64,000 bases of DNA, from assembly GCF_032854445.1 (NCBI RefSeq), contig NC_088300.1:67180984-67244983 (forward strand), in the 5' to 3' direction. This DNA is from Liolophura sinensis. Its lineage: Eukaryota > Mollusca > Polyplacophora > Chitonida > Chitonidae. The notes beneath the pieces were generated by a model. The model worked only from the letters and a program-made list of their open reading frames with translations, was not told where the DNA came from and made no database searches. The position numbers were made by a program, and so were the translations under genes. Shown here piece by piece: positions 56,160-64,000 of the stretch (positions are counted from its first letter, which is position 1; each line of letters opens with the position of its first letter).

Positions 56160-56311
56160 CCTCTCCGGCCATACGTAGGAAGGTCTGTCAACAACCTGCG
56201 GATAGCCGTGGGTTCCCTCCGGGCAGTGCCCGGTTTCCTCCCGCCATAATGCTGGCCGCCGTCGAATAAGTGAAATAGTCTTGAGCGTAAAACACCAATC
56301 AAAAAAATGAA
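56160..56311 (+). mobile_element. 5'-truncated SINE with 10 bp duplication
   Basis: From CTCTCCGGCCATACGTAGG to CACCAATCAAAAAAATGAA. It is flanked by TTCCTTTCAA at 56150-56159 and 56312-56321. Confidence 0.92.
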
Positions 56312-57154
56312 TTCCTTTCAAAGACATCAGTTATTACACAACAGTGGATCAGTATTTTATAATACAAGTAGGCTACATTTTACTTCAATCAGTTATACTG
56401 GCTTGTACATTAAATGAAGTTTACAGTATTTTAACTTGGTTCTGGTGATGTCAATTATTGTGAAAAAATCGAGGCAAAAAGAGTATGGCCTCCCATAGTA
56501 GTAGAAGGACAATGAGCTTAGCCGAATCAGGCCATCAGAGAATTCTTCAGCGTGGAAGTCAATCGTTTGACTATTGTCTGTCTATTTATGAAAAGTATTT
56601 GGGAAACTCTAGACTAATTATATATTTCCTTTCTTATACAAAGTATCTTTTCACACTATACAAATCTCTCAAATGTTTAGTGCCAAAAATGAAATTGGAA
56701 ACACTCACCTAGAAAAAAATTTCACGTTTCAATGTCGAAATATCGGTGCGTGCGCATGCGTCACGTATTGATTATGCGTACAAGAATATCTGCAAACATC
56801 AACACTTTTGTAATTAAATCCATTCTAAACTCCTCCATTCTGTCCAAATTTTGTGTACCTTAGTTTCGAAGTGCACGATCTAATGTTGGGACACCATCAG
56901 TGTGCTTTCAGGTTTTCATTTCTTTAAATATAAAGATGAAAGAGATTAAAAAGTCGATTTAATGTTCTTTGATGAGCACACTGATCCATTATAGGTGACA
57001 TTCCCAGTACTCTGACATTGGAATGTTTGCCACTGCAAATCTTAAAAGGTTTAACCGTTATTTTACAATTATTAAAATCATTCTCTGTGGTAGCGGGTCT
57101 TGGACGAGTGCTTGTGTTTCAATCAGTACGTTCAATCTTAGCCTCGGACAGAGA

Positions 57155-57170
57155 CCCCCCCCCCCCCCCC
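57155..57170. repeat. Poly-C run (16)
   Basis: Sixteen consecutive C in an otherwise ordinary stretch. Confidence 0.95.
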
Positions 57171-57242
57171 GAGACTGCCCGGCCCTCTACTGCTATCGGG
57201 ACCTTTGTCGAATAAACCCAAATGTCTCCACAGTTGTCCAAA

Positions 57243-57380
57243 TGTTCAGTACAGTGAGCATCTGTCCACATGTGCGATACAATGATCGCCCGTCCACTTG
57301 TGCAGTACAGCGATCACCCCGTCCACGTGTGCGCTACAGTGATCATCCGTCCACATGCGCAGTACACTGATCACCCGACA
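57243..57380. repeat. ~27 bp tandem repeat, about 5 copies
   Basis: The unit resembles GCAGTACAGTGATCACCCGTCCACATGT with point changes. A second degenerate patch rich in CACGTTCCATG / CTCCACGTTCC runs from 57580 to 58020. Confidence 0.75.
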
Positions 57381-58020
57381 TGCCTACAATTGCATCCGCA
57401 CATTCCCCGAGAACTGAAAAATCTCCTTTTATGTTTTCAAGTCTATCGTGAGAAAATTTGTCATCGCTGTTTAAGTTTTACCTCCTGTGCTATAGTCTTA
57501 CAGATTTGTGGACAACACTGTACGTGTATCTTGCGTGGATATCACTCAAGAATTATTTTGCGCAATATTACCTGATTATTTTGCATATTACACGTTCCAT
57601 GCTTTTAGCACGCTCAGTGTTCCTAATACGCTCTGTGCATGCTTTTTATGTGTTTGGAACACATTACATTTTCCTTCCTTTCTTCATTACGAGCTCAAAG
57701 TTCCTAACATCTTCCAGTGTTTCACAAACGCACCACTTTGCTTCTGTGCTTCATGTTGTCCGGATTGGGCTGCATATTACACGTTCCATGTTTGTTGCAC
57801 GCTCAACCTTCCTTAGACATTCCAAGCTCCTTGTACGTTCTATATATGTTTAATTCACATTACATTTTCCTTATACATTGGTTGCATGTCCAATGTTTCC
57901 TCCACGTTCGAAATTCCTTGCCCGTTCCATGTTTCATAAACGCTCCACGTTCCTTCCACGCTCCGTATTATACACGTTCAAAGTATCACAAGCCTTCCTT
58001 GTGCGCTCCATGCTCTCTGA

Positions 58021-58887
58021 GCGATCAAATTACTCGTGCACACAGAAGCACATTTAAGAGCAATGTACCGTAACTTTATACTTCCTACATAACTGCCTCG
58101 ATTTATGCAGCTTATCTAGAGATCATCCATATGTAATCGAAGGATACAGTGACGACAATGGACAAGCACTGTACAGTGCCAACAACCTGACCTCATGTTT
58201 TATCTTTATACGTCGCAGTTAATAGTGCTGTAACTTACAAGAGCATGAATCATTAGAAATACCCACCGGACTATTCTCTGGCCATCATAAAACTGTCTCC
58301 GAACCACCGTTATCATCAAACTGTCACGCAATGGCGGAGTTTTATGGTAGTACCTCGGTTTATTGTCCTATCTCAGTTCAGAATCTGTCATAAATGTTAC
58401 ATGCAATTTAACATGTAAATATTATGCCCCCATAAATACTCGAGCTTAGGTATTATATGTCCAAAAAATTTGATCCGCGAATATGTATTGTTGAAATTAT
58501 GTAAGATTGAAAGAAAGGTACTGATTAAATCGGATATATCGCCTGGTCATTTAAAATCCTAATTCTTTTCTTTTGTCAGTGATCCGATTGGCCGCATGTG
58601 TGGTAAAAGGTCAAACAAAAAAAAAACATTTCCTTTCGTCATACACTTTGTTAAACTGAATTAAAGAGAGTTATATCTTGATGTTGTTTGGATATGTCCT
58701 AAATTCATCTAGTACGTCGACCGCTGACATGGATACACACGTGTTAATAATGGCAAATCCCACCTCAAAAACAAAATTTGACTCAAAAAATATTCCTCAC
58801 AGCAGCTTGCTCATGATGAAATTTAAACTTTTTTGTATGCGAAAAACGTACATGTACCCGGCCGGAGAGTAGTCCGACCAAGGGGCA
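58021..58887. other. No gene or repeat seen
   Basis: AT-rich spacer with one unrecognised 64-codon frame at 58678. Confidence 0.5.
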
Positions 58888-59060
58888 AAAATTTATTTAT
58901 TTACTTATTTATTTATTTATTTATTTATTTGGTGTTTTACACCGTATTCTAGCATATTTCACTTATACGACGGTGGCCAGCAATATGGAAACCGGGCTCG
59001 GATAAACCCACGACCATCCCAAGTGGAAGTCAACATAAGCTGAACTTGAACTCCCAGCCG
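58888..59060 (-). mobile_element. Truncated, diverged SINE
   Basis: Long (TTTA)n tail, TTTACACCGTATTCTAGC, ATACGACGGTGGCCAGC and AACCCACGACCATCCCAAG. The head is lost. Confidence 0.85.
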
Positions 59061-59088
59061 ACAAGGGACAAGAAATCTCAAGAGTTTC

Positions 59089-59217
59089 GGGGCCTCTTGC
59101 ACAAAGGGATCGTATCCTAAGTTGACTGTAACTACCATGGCAACATATGGTTTTAACATGTGTCCCCATGGTAGTTACAATCAACTTAACCTTTGATCGT
59201 TTTGTGCGAGAGGCCCC
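59089..59217. mobile_element. 129 bp near-perfect palindromic MITE
   Basis: Arms of ~55 bp: left GGGGCCTCTTGCACAAAGGG through AAGTTGACTGTAACTACCAT, right reversed GGGGCCTCTCGCACAAAACG through TGTAACTACCAT. The loop is about 20 bases. Confidence 0.8.
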
Positions 59218-59299
59218 TGGATATTATGACTAAATACTATAGCAGACTTTTTTTTATTGTTAATCCTGTTACCTTCAGCTAGGTTGTGATCGAACCTGG

Positions 59300-59651
59300 G
59301 GCCGATTCCACAAAGTCCTTTCTGACTTAAGTCAGGACTTGAAATTTCGTCACAATGCTTAGCTTTAGGTAATGCATGGCAAAATGTAGGTGTATTTATC
59401 ATAATTTCACATGTATTCCAACTTTTGGCAGTATTTGTTTTGTGGAATCGGCGCCAGACTTAAGTGAAAATTTGAAACATAATATTAGAGCTTGTTTTCA
59501 AGCCTTGCAAATTAAAAGTTTGACCACCTCTTCAATGTTATCTTAAGACGAAGGTGTGAACATTTTAGCTTTTATAACCAAACACAAAGAAATGTGACAA
59601 CGTTTTAAATTTTTGACTTAAGTTAGAAACATTTGTGTGGAATTGACCCCC
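59300..59651. mobile_element. MITE with GATTCCACAAA-type ends, possibly two nested copies
   Basis: Left end GGGGCCGATTCCACAAAG, then CTGACTTAAGTCAGGACTT. Right end reversed GGGGGTCAATTCCACACAAA, then CTAACTTAAGTC. An internal GTTTTGTGGAATCGGCGCC at 59438-59457 marks another end, so a shorter copy (59300-59458) may abut a second one. Confidence 0.65.
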
Positions 59652-62600
59652 GATGCCTTCGTCTTATGAATCAAATGGTCTAACCTTTTGGCCACTGTAG
59701 TGGTCGACTTCAGCCGTCTTCAAATATTTATTGATTTTTTGATTTTTGATTTTACCACGACCAATCGCTCTTCAAATATCGGAAAAGTTAAGAATGCATG
59801 TGTTTTATTCACTCCGATTTCTGATTGAATTGCCTTCTGTAGCCTTACGTAAGAAATTCGTTTCGTATACCTGATCAGAAGCAATGGTTAGCATAATGCA
59901 GCTGCTCATAGACCACTGCATTTGCGTTATCTCTTAGATTATTCATTACTAAATCAAAACCAGTGGACTTCATATAAATTTAAAGATTATTTTCAAAAAA
60001 TGGATTAGAACGATTGGGAAAGAAAAGACAGTATCACATGCATATATACACCTATAATGTGTCCTGCACACAGGGTACTTTTTTTATTTTGTGAGGTTGC
60101 ATAACCGAGATACAGCAGTTCATAGTCTGCTAAAACCAGACAAAGCACCACCATGTTATCAGTTTTAACAATCAAACGCGAATTAGTTCTATAATCCGAG
60201 AAAGCAAGTGTTTCCGCTGATGTCACGCGAAGTGTGTATTGCCTCTTGTGAGTAGGGCAAGGCACGAGTGATGCGACATCGTGTTCCCGTGTTTATACAG
60301 TTTCCGAGCAGGTCAGGGAAAAAAAAGATTATGCCCTCTTAGATCTGTGTCTTCTTCCAAAAAAACTAAAGTTATACTAAATGTTTTTTGTTTTTAAAGC
60401 AGAAAACAGTTTTCTTACAAAAAAGACTGAGATGTATTATTTTCGCGCAAACTGGACGCAAATTTATCTGTCCAGATATCAGCACAGACTTCCGTGTCAA
60501 TCCAAGATTTGGCAGCATTTGTTTAACATACCGGTTGCAGTTTACGTACGGAGGTTACTGAGAGAATAAAATACTGCGATGAAGAACCAACGCATTTTTG
60601 TCATTCGATCGTCATAAATTTTTTTTTACCGGAACTAACCTGACGCTGGCATCAGCCATTCTCTCTCAACACCGATCGTATTTCGTTGCTAAAGATCGTA
60701 AATCGTCCTGAGTGCGGATTCCATTGTAACATTAGAGAATATCGTGTGACATGCATAAGGTATAGGCCATACCTGGGCCGATCTCGCGCACAGCATTGTT
60801 AATGCGAAAGCCTCATGGAGACTTGTAAATTTCGCCCTAACAAAGCATTTTGTTTTTATGCGGAATCGCATTACCTTTTATGGCTTTTAGCGCTTATTGT
60901 CGGTCATCAATCGATTTACTGTTTAGCCAGATAAAAAATAACCATGTATATACGGACGTAAAACCAAACGAATAGACTATATACATGCAACTTGTGTCCA
61001 ATTCATTGGCCAAATGACTTTTCTCAAAATCAATACAAAACTTTTCAACACCGGACCAAAAACTTGTCTAAGTGTTCGTTTAATATACATAAAAGGATAC
61101 ATTACCAGTAAGGTCGGTAGATTGGGAAGGGGAATAGGGGAGTCCTCTCTCTTCCTAAAACATACCGGTCCTTTATTTTTCGAGGGTTAATATCTCAGAT
61201 TTGGCTGCTGCCTTACCTTCAGTTAGATTTATAACTGTAAATCGAAGGGCGGTGGTTTCCTTCGAGCACTTCGCGCTTACCTCCATCTATATATAAAAAG
61301 TACATATCTGTTGCAAACTCTAAGTAACACCGATAAAATATCTCAGGTCCTTTTCACTTCAGCTTTCCTTTATATAAAGATATTCCATATACATAAGTGG
61401 AGGTGAGAGGAAACACTCCCAAACACCATATACTTTGATTATAAAGTTATTTTTACATGTCCTTGTATTAATCAGTCCTTTGTCGTATTCACGTGTCGAA
61501 GAATTAGCTATAGCAAAAGCCTCAGGAGAATGTTTGTCAAAGACGTCCCTTCCTTTTACATCTGATCATATACCTTGCTTCACTGTGACTTCCATATTTG
61601 GTGAGGAAACACACCAACAAAATTTTCCTTATATGGATCACTGCTTCTTGGTTTATTAACACGACGTTTCATTGTAAACACTAACATAGATATGGAGTGA
61701 TACCTTAAACGTAACGCTTATGTCATACCACCACAACCCTGACAAAAGATATCCAGGGAGTACAAAACTGGAAATTATCACTGCGCCAAAGAAGAACGTA
61801 TACATTCTAATTCCCTCTGGTGTTGATTGTTAAAGTGTTTGTGACGTCGTACCCCATTATGAAGATAATCTCCGGCAGACCGCCTGTCCCTAAACTTCCC
61901 ATCCCCACAGTCCCTGGAGAATCAACAGCCAACACTTAAGACACAGCATAATGGCGTTAACAACCACGCCGCCTTTCCTTAATAACTGTATAAAGACCCT
62001 GTACGGTATACCGTAGTGGCCTCCATTACTGGATTATTGACCATTTGCCTGTCGAATATCTATTAATCACGGAATTCATCACGGCGGTGTAATTGTTTAT
62101 TGATTATCTTCAATAAAGTTACCCTTTTATGAAGGAAAAAAAGAGGTCTACAATCAGTCGTTCGGATTCCTGAAGGTTTGGCGTTATTCGCAGGCAAGCA
62201 TCCACACCTAAGTGGCATCTATCAGCACAGACAGACCAGATGCACGGTACATAGCTGGGCAATAATACAGGCCAACATTTACCGGATCATCCCATCTGAG
62301 ATAAAATATATTGTCTGAATAATTTATTTAGGTGCTCATCAATTTTCATCTATATAAAACAAATTTTGTGCAGAAACAAAAAACAAATTGATACAAAAAA
62401 GGTTTTAATAATGCATTGGTTAGATATAATCGCATTCATTTAGGCTTGATTAAATACCTACGACACTGTATAACGTGAGAATATTACATTCACTGTATGT
62501 GATAGTGAGTAATTGCAGCTATATAATGCTGGGCTATAATAATGAGTTGTTAATTATTTAGAGCGAGCCAAATTTTAAACTCACAGGTAATATTTATATA

Positions 62601-63746
62601 AGACATATAAGACGGGCATGGGGATTGAGAGCTATCACATTGCTGTGCCATTTCAAACGTTAATATGTATATCGTTGGCTGAGTCGCTCAGGGCGCAGGT
62701 CTATCTGCAGATGGCAGTCCACTGACCAGTGAGGTCGCGTGTTCGAATCCAGCTCTTGCTGCGGACGGCTTTAAAAGTTGATGGAATAAAAAGAATTCTC
62801 ACAATTTCACAATAAACAAAACAATTAACTCTCATGCACAGATATTAAACAAACAGTGAGCGTTATGTAGAACCTACACCATAGTATCATTCTTTTAATA
62901 TCATCCAAAAATAAATCAACAGAAGACAATATACAACGAAGTCAACTGGGCAAAATACTGGGCAGGCTGATTAATATAGTTAGCTAAGTCGGTAAAATAT
63001 ATTTTCGTCAGTGCAAATCGTTACAGATTTGACCTGGTGAAAGCTGACTCATTATTGAACATACCATGACGCAATAAAGGGCACATATTGTCTTGTAAGA
63101 ACTCTCTAGTCTGTGAGGAGTAGATAGTGCCGCGTGCATTGTTAAGGAGTTCACAGCATAAGCGCAAATTATCGACGGGGATATAACAGGAAAGCCATTT
63201 CATGTGTAGCTTGTTTTATTCAAGGAACACGTCAGTGCAAAAATATTCACGCAAGTTATTACGGACTGACATCATCGTATTATGGACCACAAATCACTGA
63301 CTTGGCCTGTTCTAGATAAAAGCTGGGGTATTATTACAGTAATCACAGCATTGATACCGACAAAGAAAAATGTCAGGGTAAATAATTTACGGACCCATCG
63401 GTAACAAGAAAAACAAATGAAAATGCATGGAAATATGGGCATTGTAGATTTAATAAAGAGGCGTTTCTCAATCCTGGCTAATGTTATATAGCACAAATAG
63501 TTGATAATAACAAACATTCACGTTAACGAACTTGGTTTAGCAAATTGAATTCAGAAAGAAATTATTTTTGTTTTAACGTTCCTTCCGATAACTGTTCATA
63601 CTGTCCCATGACATTCAGAATGCGATGTGCTCATAGTCTTCTTCGTGAGGGTAGCTTTTGTAGAAATCGTTTTTTGAAGGTTGTTTTTCTCCACTTTTTC
63701 ACCAGGTTATCCAATCAAGTTTTTTTTTTTTCCTTTTTTTTTCAGT
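59652..63746. other. Gene-poor spacer
   Basis: About 4 kb of AT-rich sequence with one tRNA-like remnant (62675). On the minus strand, 63065-63110 is bounded by CTCCTCACAG and CATG|GTATGT and reads TREFLQDNMCPLLRH, but a single 46-base candidate exon is not enough to call a gene. Confidence 0.4.
62675..62770 (+). other. tRNA-like remnant
   Basis: A-box-like TGGCTGAGTCGCTCAGGGCG and B-box-like GTGTTCGAATCC. No pairing acceptor stem, so a SINE head rather than a working tRNA gene. A related piece lies at 43975-44045 in PTER intron 3. Confidence 0.5.
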
Positions 63747-63995
63747 TCAATTTATCCGGCCCACGACAAAGCTGGTTCCAACCTGTGTAAAACCTGCTGT
63801 TTGTGAATTACATCTTTGTTCAACAAGCACAGCCATGCAGAGACAGTGAAGTATTACAGAAAAGAACAAAAGAGCACACGCACAGCTTGGACCGACGTGT
63901 TTTCGGTGGGCGGCGTTTCCCATTGTGAAGAGAAATCTCCACTTTGCTTTTTCAAAACAGGAAGGGGAGGCAACCTCGAAATAAACAACCGCCAT
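63747..63995 (-). CDS. Possible first exon with hydrophobic segment at window edge
   Basis: Open frame with internal MGNAAHRKHVGPSCACALLF followed by FSVILHCLCMAVLV, a signal-anchor-like stretch, and a possible donor ACACAG|GTTGG. No family recognised; it could be chance. Confidence 0.15.
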   Translation of the reverse strand: MAVVYFEVASPSCFEKAKWRFLFTMGNAAHRKHVGPSCACALLFFSVILHCLCMAVLVEQRCNSQTAGFTQVGTSFVVGRIN

Positions 63996-64000
63996 TCACC

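Larger units (their letters stand above)
55484..57242. other. No gene seen apart from one SINE and a poly-C run
   Basis: AT-rich spacer; frames of 60-75 codons show no domain. Confidence 0.5.

Noticed and set aside
62675-62770. Functional tRNA gene
   Set aside because: A- and B-box-like sequences are present, but no acceptor stem pairs and spacing is irregular, so a SINE head is more likely.
63065-63110. 46-base candidate exon on the minus strand (TREFLQDNMCPLLRH)
   Set aside because: Good-looking splice sites on both sides, but one tiny exon with no family match and no partners is not enough.

Overview
This is a window of animal nuclear DNA. It is AT-rich, most of it is non-coding, and it carries small spliced exons, many short interspersed elements (SINEs), small inverted-repeat transposons and minisatellites. 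The dominant SINE has a tRNA-like head (GGCCTCCGTGGCTCAG...), a conserved body and a tail ending AATCAAATAAATAAATA. I recognise this as a type common in molluscs, so a mollusc or a close lophotrochozoan relative is most likely. I cannot name the species.

One complete protein-coding gene is readable: PTER (phosphotriesterase-related protein, recently described as an N-acetyltaurine amidohydrolase), on the minus strand from 48,255 (ATG) to 40,460 (stop). It has eight coding exons, all with GT-AG introns and matching phases. It gives 350 residues, and all six expected metal ligands are present (H26, H28, E170, H202, H231, D299).

The most unusual structure is inside this gene. Intron 1 holds a ~3 kb tandem array of about 26 extra copies of the exon 2 edge: the 3' splice site plus the first ~60 coding bases, including the catalytic HEH codons. 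Intron 7 holds a second, independent array (~3 extra copies) built from the exon 7 edge and its 5' splice site. Exon borders have thus been amplified twice in one gene, leaving dozens of decoy splice sites beside the real ones.

Layout: 1-11.7 kb is gene-poor with SINEs, a minisatellite and one doubtful C-terminal-like exon. 11.7-27.5 kb is a ~5.5 kb segment present three times in tandem, diverged but colinear, with a nearly unchanged ~650 bp core and a CTCF-like palindrome in each copy; SINE and MITE insertions present in one copy and absent from the others show clean empty sites. 27.5-40 kb has a 22/44 bp hierarchical minisatellite open in all three forward frames, a 40 bp repeat, more SINEs and a few unidentified open frames (36.4-37.8 kb). 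40.4-48.3 kb is PTER. 48.6-49.1 kb is a 58 bp minisatellite just upstream of PTER. 49-64 kb is gene-poor, with several MITEs, a 55 bp hairpin minisatellite, a ~600 bp terminal-inverted-repeat element and a long (AT)n tract.

No second gene could be assigned with confidence. Exons shorter than about 40 codons in unfamiliar proteins could have been missed.
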